DNA of 64,000 nt from CAWCDJ01 sp963836015 (GCA_963836015.1 CAWIIF010000011.1:124001-188000); one strand, 5' to 3'; shown: positions 16,428 to 25,422, counted from the stretch's first letter. The notes: generated from the sequence alone by a model not told the origin. Made by a program: numbers and translations.

Positions 16428-18137
16428 ATGCGTGCCTCCCTGCTTCCGGCCATCGCCGCGGCCGCCGCCGCGGCCTTCGCGCAACCCGCGGACCTCGTCC
16501 TGCGCAATGGAAAGATCGTCACGATGAACTCCGCCGCGCCGGTCGTCCAGGCTCTTGCGGTGCGGGGCGACCGCATTTCCGCGCTTGGCTCCGAAAGCGA
16601 TGCCGCGACCTGGATCGGGCCGAAGACCCGCGTCATCGACCTGCACGGCATGCTGGCGGTTCCCGGGCTGATCGAAGGCCATGGTCACTTCACCGGAGTC
16701 GGCCAGTTTCGCATGGGGCTGGACCTGCGCGAAGCTCGCACCTGGGACGATATCGTCGCCCAGGTAGCCCGCGCGGCCAGGCAAGCTAGACCCGGCGAAT
16801 GGATCATCGGGCGGGGCTGGCACCAGTCCAAGTGGGACCACGCTCCCGAGCCCAACGTGGAAGGCTTCCCGCTGCACGCATCCCTCGACAAGGTGTCCCC
16901 CGACAACCCCGTGATGCTCACGCATGCCAGCGGGCACGCCGCCTTCGTCAACGCCAGAGCCATGCAGGAAGCGGGCATCACCCGCGACACGAAGAATCCC
17001 TCGGGCGGAGAGGTCCTGAAAGATCGTCAGGGCAACCCCACCGGCCTGCTGCGCGAGCGCGCCCAAGGGCTCGCCGGCCAAGCCCTGGCGGCGTACGAAG
17101 CGAAGCGCACGCCCGCCGAGCGCGCCGCTTTGCTGCGCCGCGAGATCGAGACGGCTTCCGACGAAGCGCTCTCCAAGGGCATCACCACGTTCGAGGATGC
17201 CGGCTCGCCGCCGTCGACCGCCGATGTCATCCGCAGCATGGCCGAGAACCACGAGCTACGCCTGCGCATCTGGATGATGCTGCGCGGCTCGAACGCCGAG
17301 CTGGGGCCCAAGCTCGATCGATACCGGACCATCGGCGCGGGCGGCAATTATTTCACGGTCCGCGCCATCAAGCGCTACATGGATGGCGCGCTCGGCTCGC
17401 GCGGCGCCTGGCTGCTCGCGCCCTACACCGATAAGCCGGACAGCAGCGGTTTGAACGTGGAAGATCCGGCCGATATCCAGCGCGCCGGTGAGCTGGCCAT
17501 CCAGCACGGCTACCAGCTTTGCGTCCACGCCATCGGCGACCGCGCCAACCGCGAGACCCTCGACATCTACGAACGGATTTTTCGGGAGCATCCCGACCAG
17601 AAGGGCCTGCGCTGGCGTATCGAGCACGCCCAGCACATCAGCGCGCAGGATATCCCGCGCTTCGGGCAGCTCGGCGTCATCGCCGCGATGCAGGGAATCC
17701 ATTGCACCTCAGACGCCCCCTACGTGCTGCTGCGCCTGGGGCCGAAACGCGCCGAGGAAGGCGCGTATGTATGGCAGAAGCTCATGCGCAGCGGCGCCAT
17801 CGTGGGCAACGGCACGGACGCTCCGGTGGAAGACGTCAGCCCGCTGGCGTCGTTCTACGCATCCGTGACGCGCAAGGCCAAGGACGGCACGTATTTCTAC
17901 CCGGACCAGCGCATGAGCCGCGAGGAGGCCCTGCGCTCCTACACCTGGAACAATGCCTACGCGGCATTCGAGGAGAAGCTCAAGGGCTCGCTCGAAGCCG
18001 GCAAGCTGGCCGACATCACGGTGCTCTCGCGCGACATCATGACGATTCCGGACGATGATATCCCCGCTACCGACGTGGTCTACACGATCGTGGGCGGGGC
18101 CATAAGGTTCGACCGCACGACAGGCGTGGCCCGCTGA
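16428..18137 (+). CDS. Exported amidohydrolase (YtcJ-type)
   Basis: 569 aa with a signal peptide (cleavage near AFAQP). Amidohydrolase-superfamily TIM barrel of the Amidohydro_3 type: small N-terminal beta domain (LVLRNGKIVTM), metal-binding HGHF near residue 84, carboxylated-Lys region RAIKRYMDGALGSRGAWL, H in LCVHAIGDRAN, H in IEHAQHI, and D in GNGTDAPVED, ending with AGKLADITVL. Substrate unknown. A TATCCT hexamer sits 6 bases before the ATG, suggesting a leaderless transcript or readthrough from the upstream hydrolase gene. A second family member of similar design is at 59021-60550. Confidence 0.82.
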   Translation: MRASLLPAIAAAAAAAFAQPADLVLRNGKIVTMNSAAPVVQALAVRGDRISALGSESDAATWIGPKTRVIDLHGMLAVPGLIEGHGHFTGVGQFRMGLDLREARTWDDIVAQVARAARQARPGEWIIGRGWHQSKWDHAPEPNVEGFPLHASLDKVSPDNPVMLTHASGHAAFVNARAMQEAGITRDTKNPSGGEVLKDRQGNPTGLLRERAQGLAGQALAAYEAKRTPAERAALLRREIETASDEALSKGITTFEDAGSPPSTADVIRSMAENHELRLRIWMMLRGSNAELGPKLDRYRTIGAGGNYFTVRAIKRYMDGALGSRGAWLLAPYTDKPDSSGLNVEDPADIQRAGELAIQHGYQLCVHAIGDRANRETLDIYERIFREHPDQKGLRWRIEHAQHISAQDIPRFGQLGVIAAMQGIHCTSDAPYVLLRLGPKRAEEGAYVWQKLMRSGAIVGNGTDAPVEDVSPLASFYASVTRKAKDGTYFYPDQRMSREEALRSYTWNNAYAAFEEKLKGSLEAGKLADITVLSRDIMTIPDDDIPATDVVYTIVGGAIRFDRTTGVAR

Positions 18138-18163
18138 TCGAATTTCGGACTCCCGCCTCCACC

Positions 18164-18192
18164 TTGCCGGGATAGCTGCATCCTGTTATCCT
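18164..18192 (+). promoter_or_regulatory. Promoter of gap
   Basis: TTGCCG at 18164-18169, a 17-base spacer, and TATCCT at 18187-18192 preceded by TGT (extended -10). The transcription start would be about 18199, leaving a leader of about 34 bases that holds the ribosome-binding site AGGAG. Confidence 0.65.
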
Positions 18193-18232
18193 TTGAATTA
18201 ACCCGATCCCTCATTCATACACAGGAGACAAT

Positions 18233-19240
18233 ATGGCAGTTAAAGTTGGCATTAATGGCTTCGGCCGGATCGGCCGGAACGTTGTCCGCGCCGGTCTGCA
18301 CCGGAAAGATGTGGAATTTGTCGCGGCAAACGATCTTACCGACACCAAGACACTGGCGCACCTGTTGAAGTACGACTCTGTGCTTGGTCAGTTGCAGGAA
18401 GAGATCACTTCGGACGCGGACTCCATCACCGTCGGCGGAAAAAAGATCAAGATTTTCGCCCAGAAGGATCCGGCGGAACTGCCGTGGGAATCGGTGGGCG
18501 CGCAGATCGTCGTGGAATCGACCGGCCGTTTTACGGACGCCAAGGATGCCTGTAAGCACCTTCGCGGATCGGTGAAGAAGGTCATCATCTCCGCCCCGGC
18601 CAAGAACGAAGACGTTACGATCGTTCTGGGCGTAAACGAGAACACTTACGATCCCAAGAAGGACAACATTATCTCCAATGCGTCCTGCACGACCAACTGC
18701 CTGGCGCCGGTAGTCAAGGTCATCTATGAAAACTTCGGTATCCAGAAGGGTTCGATGACCACCATCCACAGCTACACCAACGACCAGAACGTGCTCGATT
18801 TCCCGCACAAGGATCTGCGGCGCGCCCGCGCCGCCGCCCTCAACATGATTCCGACCACCACCGGCGCCGCCAAAGCTATCGGCCTGGTGATGCCGCAGTT
18901 GAAGGGCAAGCTCGACGGGTACTCCATGCGCGTTCCCACTCCGGACGTCTCAGTCGTGGATCTGGTCGCCGTGCTGGATAAGCCGACCACTACGGAAGCT
19001 GTGAACGCCGCCTTGAAATCGGCCTCCGAAAGCAGCCTGAAGGGGATTCTGGGCTACACCGAAGATCCGGTGGTGTCGAGTGACATGCTCCACAATCCGA
19101 ACAGCGCGATCGTGGACGCGCAGATGACCAAGGTGCTCGACGGCAACCTGCTGAAGATCGTCGCCTGGTACGACAACGAGTGGGGCTATTCCTGCCGCGT
19201 GGTCGACCTGATCGCGTTCCTGGCCAAAAAGGGCCTCTAA
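18233..19240 (+). CDS. gap: Glyceraldehyde-3-phosphate dehydrogenase
   Basis: 335 aa, standard length. Converts glyceraldehyde-3-phosphate to 1,3-bisphosphoglycerate in glycolysis, cytoplasmic. NAD-binding GINGFGRIGRNV at the N-terminus, D34 at the end of the second strand (NAD preference), catalytic C152 in SNASCTTN, the partner His in TTIHSYTNDQ, and the C-terminal WYDNEWGYS. AGGAGA lies seven bases before the ATG. It is monocistronic, with its own promoter and a strong terminator, and faces the pnp gene. Confidence 0.97.
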   Translation: MAVKVGINGFGRIGRNVVRAGLHRKDVEFVAANDLTDTKTLAHLLKYDSVLGQLQEEITSDADSITVGGKKIKIFAQKDPAELPWESVGAQIVVESTGRFTDAKDACKHLRGSVKKVIISAPAKNEDVTIVLGVNENTYDPKKDNIISNASCTTNCLAPVVKVIYENFGIQKGSMTTIHSYTNDQNVLDFPHKDLRRARAAALNMIPTTTGAAKAIGLVMPQLKGKLDGYSMRVPTPDVSVVDLVAVLDKPTTTEAVNAALKSASESSLKGILGYTEDPVVSSDMLHNPNSAIVDAQMTKVLDGNLLKIVAWYDNEWGYSCRVVDLIAFLAKKGL

Positions 19241-19264
19241 ACTTTTTTACTGTCAGGCAAGCCT

Positions 19265-19299
19265 GCCGCTCCGGCTCCAAGCGCCGGGGCGGCTTTTTT
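19265..19299 (+). terminator. Intrinsic terminator of gap
   Basis: An 11-base-pair GC stem (GCCGCTCCGGC with GCCGGGGCGGC, one wobble pair), a seven-base loop and six T residues, 25 bases after the gap stop codon. Confidence 0.9.
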
Positions 19300-19316
19300 G
19301 TTGCGGTGATGGAAGG

Positions 19317-19348
19317 AAAAAAAAGGCGCCGGAGGTGAATCCGGCGCC
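19317..19348 (-). terminator. Intrinsic terminator of pnp
   Basis: On the minus strand a perfect nine-base-pair stem (GGCGCCGGA/TCCGGCGCC) with a six-base loop is followed by eight T residues. It starts 23 bases after the pnp stop codon and faces the gap terminator. Confidence 0.9.
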
Positions 19349-19370
19349 GATTCGCATCACAAGGAGCAGG

Positions 19371-21488
19371 TCAAACCTTTTCGGGCTGCTTGCCCTGCTT
19401 CAGCTTTTCGCGCTGCTCCCGCAGCACGGCCTTGCGGCTCAGCTTGATCTTGTTGCCTTCGAGCGCCAGCACCTTTACCAGGATCTGGTCGCCTTCCTTC
19501 AGCTCGTCGCGAACGTCCTTGATGCGGTTCTCCGCGATCTCGCTGATGTGCAGCAAGCCGTCGGTGCCCGGGAAGATCTCGACGAACGCGCCGAAGTCCA
19601 CCAGCCGCACGACCTTGCCCAGATAGGTCTTGCCCACCTCGGCGGTGGCGGTGAGATCGGAGATGATCTGGATGGCCTTGTTGGCCGAAGCCTCATCGGC
19701 CGAAGCCACGTGGATCGTGCCGTCGTCTTCGACGTCGATCTTCACGCCGGTCTGCTCGATGATGCCGCGGATCACCTTGCCTCCGGGTCCGATGACGTCG
19801 CGAATCTTATCGGTCGGAATATGCAGGGTGTAAATGCGCGGCGCGAATTGCGAGATGGCGGTATTGGCCTTCGCAATGGCCGAGTACATCTTGTCGAGGA
19901 TGAACAGCCGGCCCCGCCGCGCCTGCTCCAGCGCTTCGGTCAGCGTGGACATGGTCACGTTCGGCACCTTGATGTCCATCTGCAGGCCGGTGATGCCTTC
20001 GCGCGTGCCGGCGACTTTGAAATCCATATCGCCGTAGTGGTCTTCGGCGCCGGCAATGTCGGTCAGGATCGCGTAGTCCTTGCCTTCCATCACCAGCCCC
20101 ATCGCCACACCGCCCACATGGGCAGCCAGCGGAGCCCCGGCATCCATCAGCGCCAGCGATGCGCCGCACACCGTCGCCATGGAACTGGAGCCGTTCGATT
20201 CCAGAATGTCGCTGACCACGCGAAGGGTGTAGGGGAACGAATCCTCGCTGGGAATCAGGGCCGTGAGCGCGCGCTCGGCCAGCGCGCCATGGCCGATTTC
20301 GCGGCGGCCCGGACCGCGCATGAAGCCCACTTCACCGACGCTGAACGGCGGGAAGTTGTAATGCAGCATGAAGCGCTTGGAGGCTTCACCGGGCTCCAGC
20401 AGCTCGATCCGCTGCTCGTCTTCCTTGGTGCCCAGCGTGACCGTCACCAGCGCCTGAGTCTCGCCGCGCGTGAACAGCGCGGACCCGTGCGTGCGCGGCA
20501 AAACTCCGGTGTCGATGGTGATCTGCCGGATCTCATCGAACGCCCGGCCATCCGGACGGCGATGGTTCTTCAGCATCTCGTCGCGGAAGATGCGCTCCTT
20601 CAGGGCGTCGTAGCACTTGGCGCCCTCTTCGCGCTTGTCTTCCGGCAGCGACTCGAGCACGCGCTTCTTGATTTCGGCAACCAGCGCGTAGCTCTCCAGC
20701 TTCGGATGCTTCTGCGTATTGAGCGCGTCCGTGAGGTCCACACGCGCCGCCTGGTCGACCAGTTGGTAAATCTCCGGGGAAAGCTGCGGGGTCTGGAATT
20801 CGCGCTTCGGCTTACCGGCAGCCTTCACCAGTTCGCGAATGGCGGCGGCGATCTTCTTGCAGCAGTTATGCCCGAATTCGATCGCTCCCAGCACGTCCTG
20901 CTCGGAAACCTGCTGCGCGCCGGCCTCCACCATCACGATACCGTCTTCGGTTCCGGCAACTACGATGTTGAGCTTCGACTCGCGGCCCTCGGTGTAAGTG
21001 GGGTTAGCCAGATACTGCCCGTCGCGCAGGCCCACACGCACGCCCGCCAGCACGTACGGGAAGGGGATGTCGGAAATTGCCAGCGCGGCGGCCGCGCCTA
21101 CGATCGCCAGCGAGTTGGGATCCTGCTCCGGATCGGCCGACAGCACCATGGCGATGATCTGGGTCTCGTTCAGAAACCCTTCGGGAAATAATGGACGTAC
21201 CGGCCGGTCGATCAACCGGCTGGTCAGGACCTCTTTTTCCGAGGGACGCCCCTCGCGCTTGATAAACCCGCCCGGGATCTTGCCGGCTGCGTAGGTATAC
21301 TCACGGTAATCCACGGTGAGTGGGAAAAAGCCGGCGCCCACTTTGGGCTGTTCGGCCATACAAGCGGTGACCAGGACTACCGAGTCACCGGATCGAACGA
21401 CTACCGAGCCGTTCGCCTGCTTGGCCATCTTGCCGGTTTCGATGGAAATCTGGCGGCCGCCCAGGTCTATTTCAACTTTGTGAGACAT
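19371..21488 (-). CDS. pnp: Polynucleotide phosphorylase
   Basis: 705 aa. Phosphorolytic 3'-5' exoribonuclease, core of the RNA degradosome. Two RNase PH domains (first with GDSVVLVTACMAEQ, second with RTHGSALFTRGETQALVTVTLGT and the active-site GAEDHYGDMDFK), a helical linker, then KH (IRDVIGPGGKVIRGI) and S1 (VGKTYLGKVVRLVDFGAFVEIFPG) RNA-binding domains. The start is ATG at 21488 (MSHKVEIDLGG); the open frame extends further upstream without homology. It lies downstream of rpsO, the conserved bacterial order, with a hairpin-bearing 211-base leader. Confidence 0.96.
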   Translation of the reverse strand: MSHKVEIDLGGRQISIETGKMAKQANGSVVVRSGDSVVLVTACMAEQPKVGAGFFPLTVDYREYTYAAGKIPGGFIKREGRPSEKEVLTSRLIDRPVRPLFPEGFLNETQIIAMVLSADPEQDPNSLAIVGAAAALAISDIPFPYVLAGVRVGLRDGQYLANPTYTEGRESKLNIVVAGTEDGIVMVEAGAQQVSEQDVLGAIEFGHNCCKKIAAAIRELVKAAGKPKREFQTPQLSPEIYQLVDQAARVDLTDALNTQKHPKLESYALVAEIKKRVLESLPEDKREEGAKCYDALKERIFRDEMLKNHRRPDGRAFDEIRQITIDTGVLPRTHGSALFTRGETQALVTVTLGTKEDEQRIELLEPGEASKRFMLHYNFPPFSVGEVGFMRGPGRREIGHGALAERALTALIPSEDSFPYTLRVVSDILESNGSSSMATVCGASLALMDAGAPLAAHVGGVAMGLVMEGKDYAILTDIAGAEDHYGDMDFKVAGTREGITGLQMDIKVPNVTMSTLTEALEQARRGRLFILDKMYSAIAKANTAISQFAPRIYTLHIPTDKIRDVIGPGGKVIRGIIEQTGVKIDVEDDGTIHVASADEASANKAIQIISDLTATAEVGKTYLGKVVRLVDFGAFVEIFPGTDGLLHISEIAENRIKDVRDELKEGDQILVKVLALEGNKIKLSRKAVLREQREKLKQGKQPEKV

Positions 21489-21512
21489 TGTTCTTTCTAA
21501 ACCTCCAACCTC

Positions 21513-21562
21513 GCCGGAAACCAGTTCCGGCCAGTCGCGAATCGGTCCGCGGATTCCCGCGG
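21513..21562 (-). promoter_or_regulatory. Paired hairpins in the pnp leader
   Basis: Two stems lie just before pnp: CCGCGG with a four-base loop (21547-21562) and GCCGGAA/TTCCGGC with a five-base loop (21513-21531). In enteric bacteria a stem in this leader is cut by RNase III and mediates PNPase autoregulation. A similar role here is inference; the stems could also slow decay between rpsO and pnp. Confidence 0.45.
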
Positions 21563-21699
21563 CCGTTGAGAGTGGAGTTGACAGGATGAGCAGCCCGTCT
21601 TGCCGCGTGGCATCGTGCCCCGCCGCAAGCGGACCGGATGGGTATGAGGGGAAGGACCTAAGAACCACAATGGACCCAGGCCGCTTCCGTCGAATGGAA

Positions 21700-21969
21700 C
21701 TAGCGGCGAATGCCCAGCCGCTGCAGAACCGCCTTATAGCGCTCTGGATCCGTATCGCGCAGGTAAGTCAGAAGCCGGCGACGCTTGGCGACGAGGGTCA
21801 GCAACCCCTTGCGGGAGCCGTGATCCTTCTTGTGCGTCTTGAAGTGCTCCGTCAGCAGCGAGATCCGCTGGCTCAACAGGGCAATTTGTACTTCTGGCGA
21901 CCCAGTATCGGTTTTGTGGCGTTGATTTGTCGAAAAAATCTGCCGCTTTGCTTCAATCGCCAGTGCCAT
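21700..21969 (-). CDS. rpsO: 30S ribosomal protein S15
   Basis: 89 aa, exact family length. Binds the central domain of 16S rRNA. Recognised by DTGSPEVQIALLSQRI, the HKKDHGSRKGLL loop that contacts rRNA, and RRRLLTYLRDTD. The ATG at 21969 has AAGGAG 14 bases upstream, a longer spacing than usual. An extended -10 is located at 22022-22030. Followed by pnp, as in most bacteria. Confidence 0.97.
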   Translation of the reverse strand: MALAIEAKRQIFSTNQRHKTDTGSPEVQIALLSQRISLLTEHFKTHKKDHGSRKGLLTLVAKRRRLLTYLRDTDPERYKAVLQRLGIRR

Positions 21970-22021
21970 TCTAGGGGTAATGCTCCTTGTCTTCTCTTAA
22001 TCTCGTTTTGGTACAGCAATC

Positions 22022-22030
22022 AGGATAACA
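22022..22030 (-). promoter_or_regulatory. Extended -10 box of rpsO
   Basis: TGTTATCCT on the minus strand, identical to the extended -10 of gap in this window. The predicted start leaves a leader of about 46 bases. No good -35 is visible, consistent with extended -10 promoters. Confidence 0.5.
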
Positions 22031-22090
22031 CAGTGATGTCACCCCTTGGGGTAGGCTCCCCTCATGGACCCGCGCGGCCGACCGTGCCTC

Positions 22091-22561
22091 TCAATACACC
22101 TGAAAGCAGAAAACCTGGTTCGAGCCCTCCGGGCTGAGCGAGTACTCGCCCGGATCGAGGCTTTCGTCCACCTCGATTCGATACAGGTTCCCCTCGACCC
22201 GCGTGACGTCGAGCCGGATGGCCCTGGGCTGCTTCTTCGGTCCGAACAGGATCTCACGGTGGTTGCCCTTGACGTCCAGGCGGTACAGCCCGAGCTTATC
22301 GGGCGACAACTGGTCCGCCAGCATCAGGAAGACCGGCGACGCGAGCGGCGTACGGGCCGGTGAATTGGCGCCTTCCACCACGTAGAGGATATCGTCCTTC
22401 TTCTGCTTCTCCTCGACGGCTTTGGACGCTTCCGTTGCGACCAGGTTGTCCGCATGTTTCAGATACGGCAGGTCCGGCTTGGGCGGCCGCGGACCGTTAT
22501 ATTTCTGTGCGGAGGCTGCGCAGACCGCGGCCAGGAGAAGCGGCAGAATCCGGCGGATCAT
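22091..22561 (-). CDS. Exported protein of unknown function
   Basis: 156 aa. Signal peptide MIRRILPLLLAAVCAASAQ, then a basic proline-rich segment (NGPRPPKPDLPYLKHADN), a charged helix (EASKAVEEKQKKDD) and a beta-rich C-terminal half ending in DPGEYSLSPEGSNQVFCFQVY, which resembles a small jelly-roll or Ig-like terminus. I do not recognise the family. The first 65 bases overlap the end of the acyltransferase gene in another frame, so co-expression is likely. Confidence 0.65.
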   Translation of the reverse strand: MIRRILPLLLAAVCAASAQKYNGPRPPKPDLPYLKHADNLVATEASKAVEEKQKKDDILYVVEGANSPARTPLASPVFLMLADQLSPDKLGLYRLDVKGNHREILFGPKKQPRAIRLDVTRVEGNLYRIEVDESLDPGEYSLSPEGSNQVFCFQVY

Positions 22562-23636
22562 AGCAATCGATATCCATCTTACACCGCGCTTGAAAAATGC
22601 TCCAGGACTGGATCCAGCGGCGCGCCGGTGTTTCGAGCCAGGCGTAGCAGGCCAGCGACGCGGCAGTTAAAATCAGCGTGTACGACGCGAACCCGCCCCA
22701 ACCCACAGCTTCCCGCCGGCCGCCGGCAGACACTCCCTGGGACACCAGCAGAAACCACGCCATCAACGGGGATTGGAGAATGTAGATCGCATAACTGGCA
22801 TTCCCCAGGGCAAAGACTGGACGCCACGAGAGGAGCCGGCCCAGCATCCCGCCGCCGGACGCGAGCGTATAGACGAGCGCGGCAAACAACGGCGCAGCCA
22901 GCGCGCCCCGCAATACCGGATGCACAAAAAACGGAGAAAGGGTCGCAAAGACGGCCAGCGTCACGGAAACCGGACCCGCCGCAAGACGCGATTCGGGACC
23001 CCGCCGCAGGTAGCCGGCACCGGCCGCGACCCCCAGGACAAATTCCGCCAGCCGGAAAACCGGCATGTACATCACCGCCTCGGCGTGTGCGCCGCCGTGA
23101 AGCGCAAGCTGGGCCAGCGGAGGAGCGAGCGCCGCGGCCCAGCACGCTGCGGCGACCATCCACAGGCCCCGCGGAGACAGCCGGAACACCGCGGGCAAGA
23201 TCGCCGGAAACAGCAGATAGAAAAAGACTTCGTTCGACAGGGACCACCCGGGCCCATTCCAGGCGAGGGCCAGTCCCGGAAACCACCCTTGCACCATTCC
23301 GCCGGCGGCCAGTCCCGCCGCGGCCAATCTCCGCGGATCCGAGTGCAGCAGCCGTACCACCACCGCCGGGCCGATCAGCACAAACCCGAGCAGATAAGCC
23401 GGGTAAATCCGCGCGAACCGGGCGACGAGAAACTTGCGCGTATTTAACGGCCGGCCGGCGTAGTTGTAAGTCAGGACGAACCCCGAAAGGATGAAGAACA
23501 GGCCGACCGCCATGTAGCCATTGGCCGCGACGTTCCGGAGCAGTAGCGGCAGGCCCGGCGCGTAGTGGAAGAACACCACGTGAAGGGCCGCGAAGAAGCG
23601 GACTCCAGTGAGCGCTCGCAGTGCCGGCCGGTCCAT
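22497..23636 (-). CDS. Acyltransferase-3 family membrane protein
   Basis: 379 aa, ten or so membrane segments. The family hallmarks are present: an early RFFAALHVVFFHYAPG with the catalytic-type His, VGLFFILSGFVLTY, RFARIYPAYLLGF, and the C-terminal Y/W-ETPARRW. Members O-acylate sugars of surface polysaccharides or peptidoglycan at the inner membrane. The ATG at 23636 lies 33 bases after the amidase stop. The last 37 residues run through the start of the next gene and are not typical of the family, so either the tail is real and overlaps by 65 bases, or a frame error near the 3' end lengthens it. Confidence 0.82.
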   Translation of the reverse strand: MDRPALRALTGVRFFAALHVVFFHYAPGLPLLLRNVAANGYMAVGLFFILSGFVLTYNYAGRPLNTRKFLVARFARIYPAYLLGFVLIGPAVVVRLLHSDPRRLAAAGLAAGGMVQGWFPGLALAWNGPGWSLSNEVFFYLLFPAILPAVFRLSPRGLWMVAAACWAAALAPPLAQLALHGGAHAEAVMYMPVFRLAEFVLGVAAGAGYLRRGPESRLAAGPVSVTLAVFATLSPFFVHPVLRGALAAPLFAALVYTLASGGGMLGRLLSWRPVFALGNASYAIYILQSPLMAWFLLVSQGVSAGGRREAVGWGGFASYTLILTAASLACYAWLETPARRWIQSWSIFQARCKMDIDCYDPPDSAASPGRGLRSLRTEI

Positions 23637-23668
23637 GCACCAGAGATCGGCGCCACTGCGCCAGGGCT

Positions 23669-25054
23669 TTAGAGCGGAGGCTCGCTCCAGCCGCCGAAGA
23701 CCTCTTCCAGGCGCAGCGCCAGCGCCAGCGCGACATCCTCCCGCCAGGGCGCCGCCGCAATCTGAACCCCGATGGGCAGGCCGCTCGCGGTGGCCCCGCA
23801 ACGCACCACCGCCGCCGGCCAGCCCGTCAGGTTATGCGTCATGGTGTAGCTGAAGCCCGGGAAGACCGCATCCTCCGTCGAACGGCCATGCTCCACGGCG
23901 GGAAAGGCCGCCACCGGCGACAGAACCGCGTCGTAATCCCGCAGGAATCCGAACATGGCAGTGCGGAACTCGTCCAGTTCGGCCCAGAGTTGCGCGAAGC
24001 CGGCCACGGTTGTCCGGTACGGCTCCAACTTGCGTAGCCACCCGTCGAGCAGCGGGTGGGTTTCGACGCTGCCGATGGCCTTCGCGTAATCGCGCAGCCA
24101 ATCGCCGCCGTCCGGGCCCAATAGCCGCATCTCCAGTTCGTAGCTGCGGTCGACCAGCGGCGGACGGCATTCGCGCGCGCCCACGGCAGCCGCGGCGCTG
24201 CGGACCACCATCGAGGTACCGGCGTCCGGAGCCATCACGCCGTTGTCGGTGAAGAATGCGATCCGCAGCCTGCTTACATCCAGCCGCCGGGGATCCTCGA
24301 ACGGCACCGGCGCCGCCGCGGTGCGGTCCCGGCCGTCCGGCCCCACCAGCAGCGGCATCATGGCGCATAGATCCTCCACGCGGCGCGCCATCGGCCCGAT
24401 CTGCCAGATGGCTTCGATCCACCCTCCGGCCGGAGGCACGTGGCCGGTGCGCGCCAGGCGTCCGGAAGTCGGTTTGAGCGCCGTAATCCCCGAGAAGTGC
24501 GCCGGCAGCCGCACACTTCCCGCCGCGTCGCTGCCCAGGCCGAACGGCGAGCCGCACGCCGCGATTAGGGCCGCCTCTCCCCCGCTCGAGCCTCCCGGCG
24601 TCCGCTCCAGGCCGTACGGATTGTGGGTGCGGCCGAAGATCAGGTTATCGCTCTCGAACGCAAACAGCAGGTCGGGCAAGTTGGTGTGCGCGAGCGGAAT
24701 CGCTCCGGCCGCGCGCAGCCGCGCCACCAGCGTGGCATCGTCGGTGGAGGGCGGATTCCCGCGGAACCCGAGCGTCCCCGCGGTGCACGCAGTTCCGGCC
24801 ACTTCGATGGAATCCTTAACCGAGAAGGGGACGCCCGCCAGCGCGCCCAACGCCTCGCCGCCGGCGCGGCGCCGGTCGATTTCCTGCGCTTCCCCGAGCG
24901 CGCCATCCTCCAGAACCTCGACTGCGGCGTTGATCCGCGGATTCACCTCCGCGATCCTCTCCAGATACGCCCGAACGAGCTCGGCCGCCGAGATTTCGCC
25001 TTTGCGGATCAGCCCCGCCTGCCGCACTCCGGAGAGCGTCAGGACTTCCTTCAA
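23669..25054 (-). CDS. Amidase-signature hydrolase
   Basis: 461 aa. Amidase-signature enzymes hydrolyse carboxamides with a Ser-cisSer-Lys triad. All parts are visible: the Lys in PFSVKDS, the cis-Ser in GGSSGGEAA, and the nucleophile in GSDAAGSVRLPA. Not GatA, since gatB/gatC are absent and the C-terminal part differs. Substrate unknown. The start is TTG at 25054, supported by a full-length anti-SD complement (GGAGGTGA) a few bases upstream; it overlaps the stop of cbiX (TTGA). Confidence 0.85.
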   Translation of the reverse strand: MKEVLTLSGVRQAGLIRKGEISAAELVRAYLERIAEVNPRINAAVEVLEDGALGEAQEIDRRRAGGEALGALAGVPFSVKDSIEVAGTACTAGTLGFRGNPPSTDDATLVARLRAAGAIPLAHTNLPDLLFAFESDNLIFGRTHNPYGLERTPGGSSGGEAALIAACGSPFGLGSDAAGSVRLPAHFSGITALKPTSGRLARTGHVPPAGGWIEAIWQIGPMARRVEDLCAMMPLLVGPDGRDRTAAAPVPFEDPRRLDVSRLRIAFFTDNGVMAPDAGTSMVVRSAAAAVGARECRPPLVDRSYELEMRLLGPDGGDWLRDYAKAIGSVETHPLLDGWLRKLEPYRTTVAGFAQLWAELDEFRTAMFGFLRDYDAVLSPVAAFPAVEHGRSTEDAVFPGFSYTMTHNLTGWPAAVVRCGATASGLPIGVQIAAAPWREDVALALALRLEEVFGGWSEPPL

Positions 25055-25422
25055 CGGTCACCTCCCGCCGCGCGGTCGAGCAGGATTTCGACCAGGGCGG
25101 GATGCCCGTCGAGCGGCGGGGTCACCCGCAGATCCACCTCGGGATGCGCCGCGCCGGCTTGGGCGGCCAGCTTCGGAAGGTCGCGTTCCAGGTGCGTGCC
25201 CAGCGTAAGGAAGTACGGAATCACCAGCACCCGGCGTATGCCCCGCTGCGCCAGGCGCGCCACAGCGCCCTCCAGATCGGGCTGCCCCAGTTCGAGAAAC
25301 GCCGCTTCCACGTGTTCGAATCCGCCTGCGCGAGCCAATTGCGCCGCGACCGAACGTACCGCGTCGTTGGCCGGCTCGATCCGCGAACCGTGGGCAAAGA
25401 CGATGAACCCGCGCTCGACCAT
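25051..25422 (-). CDS. cbiX: CbiX-type sirohydrochlorin chelatase
   Basis: 123 aa, the single-domain (half-size) CbiX/SirB length. Inserts Fe or Co into sirohydrochlorin for siroheme or cobalamin. The N-terminal metal ligand His is in VFAHGSR and a second cluster of conserved residues in VLVIPYFLTLGTHLERDLP (the GxHxxxD region). No other tetrapyrrole gene is in the window, so the pathway is not resolved. Overlaps the amidase gene at TTGA. Confidence 0.85.
   Translation of the reverse strand: MVERGFIVFAHGSRIEPANDAVRSVAAQLARAGGFEHVEAAFLELGQPDLEGAVARLAQRGIRRVLVIPYFLTLGTHLERDLPKLAAQAGAAHPEVDLRVTPPLDGHPALVEILLDRAAGGDR

Noticed and set aside
19335..21191. Open frame of 618 codons opposite pnp
   Set aside because: Antisense to a clearly conserved gene and crosses both terminators.
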